Part shown: positions 33,839 through 46,975 of the stretch, in pieces | How positions within the stretch are numbered: position 1 is the stretch's first letter | Layout: each line of letters begins with the position of its first letter | Source: Epiperipatus broadwayi | Lineage: Eukaryota; Onychophora; Udeonychophora; Euonychophora; Peripatidae | Direction: 5' to 3' | DNA length: 64,000 bases | NCBI GenBank assembly: GCA_028023455.1 | Contig: JAQFVV010012404.1 | Location: forward strand, 12,635,421 to 12,699,420 | Program-made: the position numbers and the translations under genes | Notes under the pieces: generated by a model | Databases searched by the model: none | Told to the model about the DNA's origin: nothing | Seen by the model: only the letters and a program-made list of their open reading frames with translations

Positions 33839-36031
33839 TGTTTAAGAAATGTAACTAATTTTCCTTTCATTTTGAATATTTAAAAGCTACCATATTGAAA
33901 CTCTAAAACTAAATCAAAGTATTAAATATAAATGAGTGCATAAATAAACATTATTATTGACATTAATGCTTTAAATAAATATTAATTTAAATTATAGAGT
34001 TCTTTTATATTTTCCGTCGACTATTTGTCATTTGGATGTCTGTGATTGACATGTGTGTTTATCCTTTCTGTTTATTTAGGTATGGTTGAATGGCACTTGT
34101 TCATTGTCATGTTACTCTCATTATCCCCAAAATCTAAAAATAAATATTTTTTTTTAAAAAAAGGGAATGACTTACTTTATATGTTGTGAGCATCACCAGT
34201 AGAAGATTCCTGGACTCATCAAGACTGCTAGTGGAAAGAAAAGTATATCCCTACTTTATGGATTTCAGTTTAGTAGAACATTTCCTGACAAATTTATATC
34301 AAACCAGAGATATGTCATTTGTTCACAGTCTTGAAATTTGTATAAATGGTGTGGGATAGACATATAAACATGATTCACATCAAGTGGTGGTGGTTGCTTA
34401 TCACCTGCATTTCTCTTTCTCATCAAAAATAATTATAATAAAACCCAGCTTGTAAGATCAATAAAAGTGGCTGTGACAAGAACAATAACAAAAAAAAAAT
34501 TTTTTTTTATATTAGGAACAAAATCAGTCAATAAATGATGAAAGGATCATTTCATAGTAGGTTGACTATTTTGTTCCACAGTAGATAGCAGGGTACTATG
34601 CCATTTACTGGTACAAAATATACTTACATGTATAAAGTAGAATAGAACACATCTGCATTAATGAATGAAATTAGTTAACCTTCATTTTTTTTTGTTTTAC
34701 TCCTCTGCAATTAATTAAAAATTAAATAAAAATAAAATAATTTCATTTGAGAAAATTATAGATGTAAAGTATGCATTTTTGATAGTAGAAACATTTCTAT
34801 AAAGTTTGTAAAATGCATACTATAAAAAATGTATGTGTGTTTTTTATCTTTATTTGATTAACAAAAAAGTAATTTGTGATTAAAAAAAGGTAACATAAGA
34901 ATTCATTTGTAATAAAGCATGTAAAGCAGACGTTGTTGCATAGCAGCAAGATTACATTTTAGGTGTTATAATTGTCCCATGCAGAAGAGTAAATCTGAAA
35001 ATAATTAATTAAAGAAATGATGCTGATAAGAAAACATGTCTATTGTTTAAAGGGCATCTGCCCCCTCCCCCCATTAATTATATCTTATTTTTTAATTTTT
35101 AATTAATTAAAATATGTAAACTACATAATATGATTAAGTTTCAAATACATAAAGTATATAATTAGATTACATTTTTCAATAACATTTTTGTACAAAATTT
35201 TGCTTAATACAAGACTTATTTTAACCCACAGAATAAATGTGTAAACATTGCTTCAAATAATTTATTGTACAATATTTAACAAGAACTAACAAAACAACAC
35301 TTCATTAAACATTTTTTTTTATTGAATAGATTATCTCACCCAGAGAAAATATAAGTAAATATTTTTTCAATTATTTTAATAAATTACAATCATTTGCTTT
35401 TCTTTATAGAAATTAAAAAAAATGGATCTTAACTATTATGTTATTTAAAACTAGAAAAATAAAAGCAATTCTTTCTCCTATTTAATTTGTTTAATTTTTT
35501 CTTCATATTTTAAAACTTTAATATCTTTAAATAATAACTTTTTTTTTTTTGTAAAAATATCATTCTAAACTAACTCTATTTAGCTTACTCACTCTTCCTT
35601 TATTTTCTTTATAGCTCACATTTCAGAAAAGATTACAATATATATATATATGAATCTTTACACACATATGACAGATGTATATATTGTTTTCAATATGCAT
35701 AGATATATATTCTTACTAATAAATCAATTAGTACTACATATATTTAAAAATAAAAAACAAATGTGCTTAAGCTACCAAAGGGTTTCATAAATATGTAAGC
35801 CAACTATGAATAACAAATAAATTACAATGCCTGATCAATATTATTTCCTGCTATGTTGTAGGACAGAATATTGCTTCATTAAAAGCCAGGTATTGTGTCT
35901 GAAAGTATTTTCTATCTCCATCTTTTTTCTTCTCCAGTAATCAGTTAATATAGAGCCCAAGCATTAAGAGCCTCTCATTCCATCAGTCATTTCCTTATAT
36001 TAACTGTGACAATGGAATTATATTTATGCAA
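33839..36031. other. intron sequence, no gene seen
   Basis: AT-rich, with homopolymer and TA runs. No coding or RNA feature is supported. Confidence 0.6.
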
Positions 36032-36048
36032 ACACATTTCAATCTTTT

Positions 36049-36162
36049 TTTTTTTTTTTCATATGTCATAGCATCGGCCGGGACGCGAACCCACGCCCGT
36101 CTGCAACCAACTACTTGCTTGCAAGGTGGGTACGATAACCTCTCGGCTAACAACGCTTGACT
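36049..36162 (-). repeat. short tRNA-like SINE with poly(A), copy 3
   Basis: Minus strand: GTCAAGCGTTGTTAGCCG...GAGGTTATCG with a consensus A box, and GGGTTCGCGTCCCGGCC with a strong B box. The 7-bp acceptor is AGCGTTG/CGATGCT, followed by ATGACATATG and poly(A). A perfect 17-bp duplication ACACATTTCAATCTTTT flanks it (36032-36048, 36163-36179). It belongs to a different subfamily from copies 1-2: the anticodon-loop region reads CTTGCAA and the following arm differs. Confidence 0.85.
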
Positions 36163-36179
36163 ACACATTTCAATCTTTT

Positions 36180-36574
36180 AACTACTATCACAGCATTTTC
36201 TAATTTCCTTTTTTCTTTTTTATCTCAAGGCCTCAAGAATTAAGAAAATAATAATGGAGCAGGCTTAATAGGCTGACAATCCTTAATTGTGACTATTGCT
36301 TGAGGCAATGCAATTACTAATTAATCTGTTTGGAATTGGATTTGAGACAGGAGTTCTAACTAACAATGATTGTATGTTTAGGTATCCCTACTTAGGGATT
36401 CCCCTGCCATTCATGGAAGGGCCAAACAAATGTGGTCTAAAATGACTTTAAACATCCAGCAATATTATTGTGCCTAGGAAATTACTAATTTAAATGGTAT
36501 AAATAATAATAATAATAATATCAATAATAGTAATAAAGTAATGATAGGTCTAAAGATATTATAAATCTAATTTT
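36180..36574. other. intron sequence with (AAT)n microsatellite
   Basis: An AATAAT run lies at about 36502-36532, just upstream of the LINE. Nothing coding. Confidence 0.6.
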
Positions 36575-39250
36575 TCCCCTAAATACAAGAACATGGAATG
36601 TGCAAATTTTGCTTGATAGAAACACTTCAGACCAAAGTGGAGAACTGCACAATGGCTAAAGCACTGCCAATATTTAAAATTAATATGACTGCTCTTAATG
36701 ACACTTATCTTCCAAAGGAAGAAATAGAACAACTGAATGACTACAAGTTTTTTTTAGAAGTGTAGATCAGTGAAAGGAGAAATAGCATTGGATTTGCTGC
36801 AAAGTCTAATTTAATACCTTTTATTGTTGAAATTTCTCATTTGATCAATAAAAGGCTAATGGTGTTAAAACTTTACTTGCATAATGGTACTAGTGCTCAT
36901 TTTATTAATGCCTATGCTCCAAACTTAGATTCAGAAAAAAAAAAAAAACTTTAACACATGTGTTGGTAAAAATAGTAGAACTTTGGCCAAAAGTTGTTGG
37001 AAATACTGATATTCATGTTATAAATTCAAGGGGCTGTTACTATTGAATTTTTCCACAACACATGAATTGCCTTTCACAAACATTTTGTTTAAGCAGAAAA
37101 ATTGGTTTAATCAATGACATTTAATAGATTACATTATAGTTAGAAAGTGCTGCTTGCTGGACAGATAACATATTAGTACACTCTCCATTAAACACTATAA
37201 TTGTTAATTTTGATTTCCAAGACTGTCCCATCAACGAAACGTAGGAATCTCTTAAGGAATGTGTTATACATGCAAGTAAATCTATTCTGGGTTCACTAAA
37301 TAAAAAAATCATGACTAGTTTTCTGATTATTATTATTGATTAAAATAAAATATATGACATTTTCTGTTCAGCAGAATAATAATTTACATGTGGAACTTCA
37401 TTATAAAAAATATAGAAATCTGAAGGCAGAAGTTCAGAGACTCACACATAGGAAGGCTTAAAACTGAAAAAAGATAGACATTTGCTGATCCAGTCATTCT
37501 AGACTTTTTTTAATAAACTGAAAATAATGCATGGACCCAACAAACAGTATCAAAATCCTATTAAATCTAGCAATAACATTCTCCTATATTGATGAAAATG
37601 ATATTTTGAACAGATGAAAGAAGTATTTTGATTATTTTTTGAATAATGATATAAGGATTGAGAGGACAACTTTTAAATGTATATTCATTTTATTTACTCA
37701 GTTTTGGATAAAAATATCCATCTTAATGAAGTCAAAACCGCTTTTGTAATCTTAAAGATGAAAAGGCCATATAGATCCTGATGAAATATCTAGAGAAATT
37801 TTAAAATAGCTGGTGACATGTTAACTTCAAAAATGTTGCAAAATTTTTTAGGAATATTTGGACCTATGAAGTTGTGTGACCTAATTTAAAGAATACTTTT
37901 ATTGTTTCAATTTTAATTCTGGAATACTTTCAAGATTTTGCTGAATAGATTGCTTCTAGTTACACATGGTTACCAGAAACTCAATGTGGTTTTATAAAAT
38001 TAAAAAAACATTATAGACAAGGTTTTTGTGCCAGGTAAATGCAATAAAAATATCAGAAACAAAAGAATGATTTATATATTGTTTTTCAAGGCCTTTGATT
38101 CTAAAAATCAAACAGATTTATGGCACACCATTTTTTTTAATATTACACAGCTTCTACTTGATGAAATAAGAGGCAGTGTTATTACTATAGTTGGAAAAGC
38201 TGAGATTTTTAAAATGGAAAGTGGTGTTAAAAATAGATGTGTATTTGCTTCAACATTATTTTCAATTTTATGATAGTTGTCTTTGGAACTGTTTATAGGC
38301 AGCTTAATGAAAGATAAATTAGAATAGAATTTAGGTATGGTGATGAAATTTTTAACTTGAATTTAAAAGCAAAAATAAGAACTTCATCTTCTTGGATTCT
38401 GGACTTAAGATGATTGTGCTATTTTTGTCACTTCAAAAGACAATTTACAGAATATATTCAATGTTTAGAATACAACATTTAAAGACTTTAATTTAATAAT
38501 TAATGTTCAAAAAACTCTTTTATTAGCCAGTGACAAAAGGAAATTCCTCAGGAACTTTTAGTTTGAATGGTTATCAACTTGAGAATAAGAACCTATTTAA
38601 AAATCTTAGTAATTTTAAAAGTACAAAGGTGAATTTAGATTTTGAAGTACAACACAGAATCAAATGTGCTATTACTGATTTTAACAAGTTAAAAGATAGA
38701 GTATTTCACCTCTGAAAAATAAATTATTTTATTGAAGTAAGATTTGAACATCTTATTAATGCAATATAAAGATATTCGAGAAGTTTAATTTAAAAATGCT
38801 TTGTAAAATTTAAAAAATATATAGTAAGATCATAAAATAAATCAACATGTACTTCAACTTTCTGAAAGTGATAATTATAGAGTCCACTATTATAAAATTA
38901 CAGCATCATTGAACGGGATATATAAAATGAACGAACAATGCAAGACTTCCTAAAAGGATATTTTATGGTAAACATGAGCATCATTTTTGTAGAAGTAGTT
39001 AATCTACATATCAATGTTGATTGTTTCTATTGAAAAGATATGGAAGAGAATAGAATACACTGAAGAATGAAGAAAATGTAAGACAATATCATAAAATATC
39101 AAATAAATAGAAAAATGAACCAACATGTGGATGTATTTACGGTTCACAGATTAATTTGTACAGTCATTGCAAAACACTTCTTGAGCAGTTCTTTTGTTTC
39201 CTTTCTTCACTTGGAGTGGTCATAATCATTTACAAGTGGCTGCAATATGT
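36575..39250 (+). pseudogene. LINE with APE endonuclease, reverse transcriptase and C-terminal C2H2 finger
   Basis: Decayed single-ORF non-LTR element. The endonuclease starts near TRTWNVQILLDRNTSD (about 36590) and continues MTALNDTYLPKEEIEQL, FINAYAPNLDSE. The reverse transcriptase shows FFKAFDS (about 38082) and a VKNRCVFASTLFSI block (about 38230) where the family has G-V-K-Q-G-C-V-L-A-P-T-L-F. A DDCAIF-like box lies at about 38410. A C-terminal zinc-finger-like segment, TCGCIYGSQINLYSHCKT, lies at about 39124. The endonuclease resembles the so-called craniofacial-development-protein-2 type annotated from LINEs. Many stops are present. The clade (RTE- or CR1-related) is not settled. Confidence 0.75.
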
Positions 39251-42200
39251 ATATATTATAAATAAATATATTTAATATTTCAATTTAATTTGTGTATTCT
39301 CAGGAGTAAACAACAACAAAAATATCTCAATGTTCCAATGGTTTTACAGCTATGAGAATTTTTGGGACTTTGCCAGCAATTAGTAGCAAATTCATAAAGA
39401 AATTTTTGAAAATTAAAAGTAATAAAAGCATATACTCATTTTATAATGGCTGAAGAATGATTTCCTGGTCAAGCAATAATATTTATAGAGCATGAAATTG
39501 CATCTAAAATTGATATAGATGAATTAATTCAAAATTCTGCTAAAGCAAAAGCTCAAAAAATAAATTTTGGTAAGTTTTGTATTTAATATGTAATCATTTT
39601 ATTTCTATATAAAATTAAAATAAGCTTTTGGTCAGAACAAAATGAGCCAAACTATAGCAACTTTTTATAGAGTCTCAATTACAGATGGAGAAAAATTCTT
39701 TATGGAAGTGAAAAGAAAACTGTTGCAATGTTTTAAATATAATTTTTTTTTCAGTTCTTGAGTACTTTTATATAGTACTCTTTAGAACTTGATTAATTTT
39801 ATATTTTAACTTGAAACCTCCATTATAGCATACATACATATATAGCTTGAATTTTACCATAGATCACTTCAAATAAACAACTCCGTTTAAATTTATAATT
39901 AGTCATATGAATGAGATATTTCTGATTAATATGAAACATAGAAATAGATCAAAAGTACGAGTAATGATAAAAAGTTAATTTTGAAACTGATAGCTTTTTA
40001 AAATCAATATTCTTCAAAAAAGTTTCAAACAGACAGCAGTTCACTTTTTTAAAAGATTTTGATGGCTATCTTTTTAGAGACATTATTGTGAATGATCATG
40101 ATTTTGATAGTGATGAAATCAATAATATAACCTGTGTCTAAAATGTGGATATCAAGTAGTGATGACAATAAATGCAGTGAGAATGCATTAGTGAGTATAT
40201 TTCTTTTGGCATTATTGCAATGACTATTCATGCTCACATAAAAGGCTTTATAAACTTCACAAAAAAACAAACAAACAAACAAAAACTCATAGACTTGTTT
40301 AAACCTAGTAAAGAACTAAATTCTTAATTTTAGGTAAAATGTTAATTTTTGTATTAGTAATAAAAATTGTTTTATATTGTAGCATTATAGAATATGCCTT
40401 ATTTATTGGTAGTTTTTTTAACTACAAATTTAACCTTTTTTTTGAATGCTACTTTGAACTTAAGATAGAGCCTTATTTATAATTGTGATACTGTATTCTT
40501 TTGCTATTAAAACAACATGAATGGCATTAATTTATTTTCCCGAAAACTTTGAAAAACGAAATGCTCCTGTGAAAATAGATTTGACTATTGAAAACAGCTG
40601 TGCAGAGTAATGATGAGAGGAATGCGTTTAAATATCTATTAATTTGTATTTTTCTGAAAAAAAAATTTGTGAAATAATTACTATATTGATGAAAATGGGT
40701 ACATAAAAAAAGAAGAGTTATCCATTAGTTCCAGTTTCCACATGATCATATGAATATATATTGTTCATTTATCTAATTCCAAATAGTTATCTTATATAAC
40801 TGAATCTACTAATTTGAATTTTAGATTTTTCATAAACAAATTAGCAACAAAGGGAGAAATATGAAGCTTTTGAAATTTCACATATCTGCCTATAAAATCA
40901 TCATTATACACACAAAAACAACATTTTTGCCAGTTTTATGTTATCTCGTTCTCTACCAAAATTTTAATGTATTAAATATAACAATTCTCAGCTGAGATAT
41001 TGTGAAATGTATTTAGAGATTGCTTAACAACAAAAATGTACAGTCAAAAACATCATTGGCTAGTTTTTATATTTAATACTTTGTCAACTGAAATGTTGTA
41101 AACAATGAAACATCAACTAAGTTAACAAGAATATTATTGTCTATAATTTTTAAATTTTTAACAAAATGAAAAAAAAGAGTTAAATTCTTTATATAAGACT
41201 TGATTCAATCAAAATACATTGTACAGTGGTTTATATATTTTCAATCTTTTAGAAAAAGATTGTTGTTTATTAAAAAAAGTTAGGATTATAAAATTATATT
41301 ACCAATATAGTATAAAATCCATGTGTTTAAAACTTTTAAAGATCAAGCATGCAATTAAAAAAGTGGGGAAGATTCAAAACAATTCAAAGTTATAAATAAA
41401 AAAAATATATGAAATTTTATAATTTCATGTTTTAGAAGTGATTATTAATGTTTAATTTATCAATTACATTACTCTCTAAATATTAAAACCTCAACATTTG
41501 ATGAAGTCATGTTTGCAATTTGTAAAATTATGAATTTATTCAGATGTTACTTATTAACAAATGTAAGAGACAAATTGGAGAAGTAATAATGCCTGGGCCA
41601 CTTGAAATGACTAATTTGATCAAAATTTGTCATGGAGGTAGTTTACATTGTTTTAAATGCTTTTGAAAAATATTGCTTATTAAGAAAAGTTGGTGAGATT
41701 ATAAACTTAAGTTAATGATATAATCATTTAACAAGAAAACATTCATAAAAGTGCAAAAATTATATACTCATTTAAAAAATGGTCAATAGAAAAAATATTT
41801 TTAATTTATAAAATATTTCCACTTTAAAAATTATATGAAATTTAATAATTTTATGTTTACCAAGTGACTAACAAAGTTTAGTCTGTTAATTACATTTATG
41901 TCGAAATATTTAAAGTTTCTTCACTTGAATAAATACAATTTGGAAAGTTATATCTTGTTAAACTATGAGTTGTTGACCTAAAACCACAAATGTTGGGATG
42001 TCTTTCTTGTACATTCTTAGAAGAACTAGGGATAGACTGAAGATCTTTTCCTTGGAATAATTTTGCTTTTATATTTTATTATTGATCAGAGCACTATTAA
42101 TAATTGCTCGTCTTAAAAAAAAAATATCATTGAAAAAAGTTAAGATCTTATCACTGTAGATATAATGGTTTATCATGATTGTATAATTCCTATTAACTGC

Positions 42201-45200
42201 TTGAAAGGACTGCTTCCGTGAGACAAATTATTTCCTCAAAAAAGATTTTCACAAAGAAGTGATAACAAAATTAAATTCCTTTTACAACATAGAAAGCTCA
42301 CATTTAGAAATGAACCATTTAGACAAAGTGTGCAGCTTTAAAACTTTATACTTGTAGTTGAAATTCAAAGAGAATGTATATCTAAAAGAGTGCAAAAATT
42401 TATTTTGTCTTAAAATTTTAGGAATGCTTCTAATTTGATTTTAGACTGGCAGTGAGCTAAAAAAAGGACCAGAATAAAAGATAAGTTTTGGTACTAAGAT
42501 TTTTATATTCAATCTAATAATTATCAATTTCACAAAGTTTATAGAAGATCTCTCTAATGAAACAGATTATCAGAATTCTGCTGATTTTTGGAGAATTTTT
42601 TCTATAATTCTTTTTGTAAAAAAAAAATAATTTTTCAAAAAGTAGGGATAATATTGTGGTCTCAGAAAAAGAAAAGTCAATTTAGCCTTTGAGGCTCGAA
42701 TTTTCAGAATAAATTAAAATAATTGTAATTATCCTCTCTATAGAGGTTTAATATATTAAAGATTTTCATGGGTTAAAAATGTAAACATATATCTTAGATT
42801 AATCTACATACATACTTGTAATATCAACCATATTTCTATTTATCTATCTATATTTTGATATTATTTTCTGATGAAAACCAGTCCTCTAGTTGAAATATCA
42901 AAAGCAGCTGTGTAAACAAGTATTTATATATTGTAACCAGTTGACTACATAGCAGCACTAAAAATATAGTTGGCAACATGTTCCTCAGGTTTAAGTATAG
43001 AATTATTTAAATGGAGGAAATAATATTTAATTTTCCTATACATATTTTTTATAATAATAATGGGTCTTGATATTTTAAATCCCAAAGTGATAGGATGAAA
43101 ATTCTCAAACTTCAAATTTGTTAAATAATAATATAATTTTAATATGGGAATATATTAATAAGTTATAAATGATTGTAGAAGGGAGAAAAAATTGTGAAAG
43201 AATGTAAACAAGTTTTTTTTACTCTCTCTCTCTTCAGTAACTATAATTGATTAGTTGGTAGTTTTAATTTAAATTATGAAAATGTACTAAGAGAAAAATA
43301 ATTTTATCTTTTTTGTAAATTATTTAATAGATATTAATATTAATCTTAAAAGACAGATAAAGTTTTATGTTTAAGAGTATTTTTTAAAAACAAAATAAAA
43401 GAAAAAAACAAAATAGGGGTTTAATACTTTGGTAAATTTTATTTCTAATTAGAGTTATTGTTTTTCTTTTCTCTTTATCTCTATTCATTACAAAAAAATC
43501 AAATCAGTTTAATTAACCGATTATCTTGTTTTTCTTTCTGCAAGAAAAGAATTTTATGATGTTAATTTAAATTCCTGACTTGTTTTTCAATGTCTATAAT
43601 TAAGGAGGGAAATGATTGACCAATTGAATTTATAAAAATTTATCTAATTGGTTGTTATAAAAATTATCATGTTGGAGACAGATTGTGATTGTCTTGTTGG
43701 CAGCATTGTTCTAATAAAAATAATGGGGGTATGAATAAGTCAGAAAATCCAAGTGTCTGGTAAGAAGCATCTTAATTCAGCTGATAAAAAAAAAAAGAAG
43801 CAGAAGTCTTCAACAAGCTGTTTCCAGCAGAAATCTTAACCAAGCTGTTACAAAGAATAGCATAAGTTTTAATCAAGCTTTAGCATAAATTTAGTCATAA
43901 AATGGTTTCTACAATGAAAACCATGTGTTAAATTCAGCTAAAAGCTATATATCATCTTTCTCCAAATAAATGTAGAGAAGTTAATCCCAAAAGTAATCTG
44001 CAACCAAGATTATGAGTCTCTGTCTGTTAGTCTCATCTGGGAAATTTATTAAAAGAGAATGAATAAAATTTTGCTGTTGTTAATCTGGAAATGAAATACT
44101 GCCTACCAGAAAAAGAACAAGTTAGTTATGTTTATATGTGGAAGCCTTTAAAAAAAAACTCAACCAGAACTGGAAATTATAATTGGGAAAAAGGATTATT
44201 GCAGAAAAAAAATAAAACCATGCTTGGAGGTATTTTTTTTTTGTATACACACTTTATTTTTTTATTAATAATAAAAAAAATATTTTTTTTATATAAAAGT
44301 AATAATTTTTTTTATAAGAATGGATAATTTTAAATATTTTCATTAAGTTAATGTTTTCAAATTGTGAAACATATTTTTTTTTTATAATCCAGTCAACTTT
44401 CTCTTCAGAATTATGAAATAGTTTTTAGAAAATTTAATATTTTTAAAACATGTTTTTCTCTTTTCATTCATTTTCCCTCCTAAAAACTTAACAAAATGTA
44501 AAACAAAGATTGTTATCTTTGATTTTGAAAATGTTTTTCCAACTCTTAGTTATTTTAAAGAAATAATTTAATTAATTAAAAGTTAATTTATGAATAGAAA
44601 TCAAGTGACTGATTATAATTTTTATAAAAATATATTTTTGATGAAATTAATGTTTAAAATTTCATACTATCATGTCATTTTTTTGTTTATTGTTAATCAA
44701 TTAGTTATTAAATAATTGTTTTAAAAAATATTTTTTTAGACTTAATTTCTTTATTCTATCCAATTCCTGTTTTATAAATTTCAATGTATGTGCCTTTATT
44801 TCATGGCACATTAGTATTCTAGGATTTTTTAAAATGATTCTAATAAAACTATTTATTTATAATGTGGTAAATCTAGGAATTTATTTAAAGTTATTTATAA
44901 TAAGTTGCTTTATTTATTTATTTATTTATGTCTTGCTCACAGTAATAATTTATAGTTATTGTTTCCTGGGCTAGATTTGTGCTTAACAAGTTATATGGAG
45001 TACAGATTTATATTTAGTGTTACAGACATCCAGATTATGATCCTGGTTGGTGAAAATGGGATATCCTTTAAAGTTCATGCACTACATTTCATTTATTACT
45101 TCTTTAGAAGTTTAGTTTATAGTTGGCCAATACATTAATGGTACTAAGTGGCCAGAGTAGTGATGATGGTTAGGACTTTTTAGTATCTCAGCATTATTTG

Positions 45201-45657
45201 ACTCATTGTTGTACTTCAATGCAGAAGAAAGCACTTAAGTATGTTCATACTGTTGTAATATATATTTAGATAGGCAATGCTGAAATCTAATGTAAAAATA
45301 GAACTTACTATGATTCATTTTTTATCTAATGTCAAAAAAAATATTAAAGAATTTAGTTGTTCAATAGTCATTATAAAATTATAATCATTACATCACAAAA
45401 TAACCTATGTGAATGAATATTATAATTTGTTTATAGAAAAAAAAATTCATAGTATCAGAATCAGTGCAGAATCTTCTACTAAAAAAAATTGAATTTGTGT
45501 TATTTGATTCTATACTAAGAGAATTCTTTATAAACAACAAATGTCTTTTGAAAAGATACTCTTTAAAAAACAATTTGCATATAGCAGTAACATATCTATC
45601 ACTAGTTTATAAATTTTAAAAGCATTTATTTAAAATTCTTAAGTTACTATATATTAC
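39251..45657. other. intron sequence upstream of the hidden kelch exon; no other gene seen
   Basis: AT-rich throughout. A pair of diverged direct repeats lies at 41240-41920 (listed separately). Microsatellite-like TTTA runs occur near 44911-44928 and CT near 43222-43232. The open frame at 44091-44327 starts with ordinary-looking residues but dissolves into Phe/Ile/Lys low complexity and is not accepted. Confidence 0.55.
41240..41920. repeat. diverged direct repeat, ~260-bp units
   Basis: Unit 1 (about 41240-41490) and unit 2 (about 41665-41920) share GAAAAA-ATTG-TTATTAA.AAAAGTT.G.GATTATAAA near their starts and TATATGAAATTT.ATAATTT.ATGTTT...AATTACATT near their ends. They do not overlap any recognised transposon. 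Confidence 0.55.
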
Positions 45658-45797
45658 CTGCTTCAATCATGCAATGATGGATTCTAGCTGTCAACATTGG
45701 AGCCAAAGTTATCCAATGCAATTTTATTGTGGAATCCAGTTTTAAGTCTTGAAAAGAAACACACTGGACTAAATTAGTAATGGGTTGTTTCAGATTC
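45658..45797 (-). CDS. kelch-like protein, 140-bp internal exon completing kelch repeat 1
   Basis: Minus-strand exon between an acceptor ending TTTAAG (next to 45797) and a donor GTAATA (45657 downward). In frame it reads NLKQPITNLVQCVSFQDLKL and later HWITLAPMLTARIHHCMIEA: the Trp, then Pro-Met and Arg spacing expected for the second half of the first kelch blade. Phases agree on both sides. The upstream exon leaves two bases (AA before GTTAGT) that join the first G; the exon ends in one base G that joins GA of the terminal exon to give Gly. It is only 46 full codons, so it is easy to overlook between introns of 11.7 and 34.5 kb. Confidence 0.85.
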
Positions 45798-46975
45798 CTT
45801 AAACAAAATATGCAGAAATTAAAGATATCTGACAAATTAGGTTATCACATTAATTTCTGTATAAAAATGAATTTGTTTAAAGACCACAATAATACATATA
45901 TTATTCTTATTATTATTATTAAGTCACTTCCAGACTTCAGATTTTATCTGCAATAATTTAATGTTATGTCATTATTTTTGATTTATTAATATAAATGCCA
46001 TATTCAACAAGCTTTTATGTATCTATTGATACTATTTTGTGTATGATATTTCTTAGATTATTAAAAAGATATTTATTTTAATGGAGGTTGCTGAAATATG
46101 TATGGGAGAAACATGTGCTCATTGTATTAAGTTGCTATTTGAAAGACAAAAAAAAAAAAATGTTTTGAATTTGTAACAAAAAAAAAAACCATTAACAGTA
46201 GCAAATAGTGATTAAATTATGGTTTTATAAAAAAGAAATCATGCTACATGCTTAAAAAAATATTGTTTTGATTCTCAGCGTGACATAACTAGATTAGGTA
46301 ATCCTGGTTCTTTTAACTCTAAAATATCTTTATTTGATAGTAATGAAGACAAAGAAGACAAAATAAAGTCTTAATTAGTTGTATATTTTAATAACAGCAA
46401 TTTAAAGGAAATATGTTGAATAAGAAAAGATTTTTTTCATAAAAATCAACACTATATTGAATATAATGGTATCTGTAATAATGTTAACTTGAAAAATATC
46501 AATTAACAATTAATTGTTAGCTGGAAATGGTAAAAAAATATTTCAAATGTTTAAACTGTTTTTACAATGATTTCATTTAACAAATTTGTTCAATGATTCA
46601 GACCAATATTCACTTGTTCTTTTATGTACTGATTTATATATCTACATAATACAATTTATATCATTAAATACTTTACCAGAAATACAATAACAACAATTTA
46701 TTTATTTATTGTATTAGATTGCCTTATAAAGTATTTAATGAAGGTATAAATTGCATCATATAGATATAATTACAAATAATACTAAGGAGACTAAGAAAAA
46801 TCATAAAATAGAATTTAATTATAAACTCATATAGAGTGTGATATAAATTGTTGTGATAGCAAAATTATTTTAAAAGAAATATTAACTAAGTTAAATGACA
46901 TTAATAACTTTTTAATTTTTCAAATTAAAATAGAAAGTAATTTTTTAAAACATTTGTTTTGCAAAATTTAGATAA
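45798..46975. other. second kelch intron, proximal part; no gene seen
   Basis: Start of the 11.7-kb intron (45798-57488) from its 3' side. AT-rich with poly(A) runs at about 46149 and 46178. Nothing coding. Confidence 0.6.

Noticed and set aside
44091-44327. 78-residue protein
   Set aside because: The second half is encoded by poly(T)/poly(A)-like sequence, and there are no motifs or homology signals.
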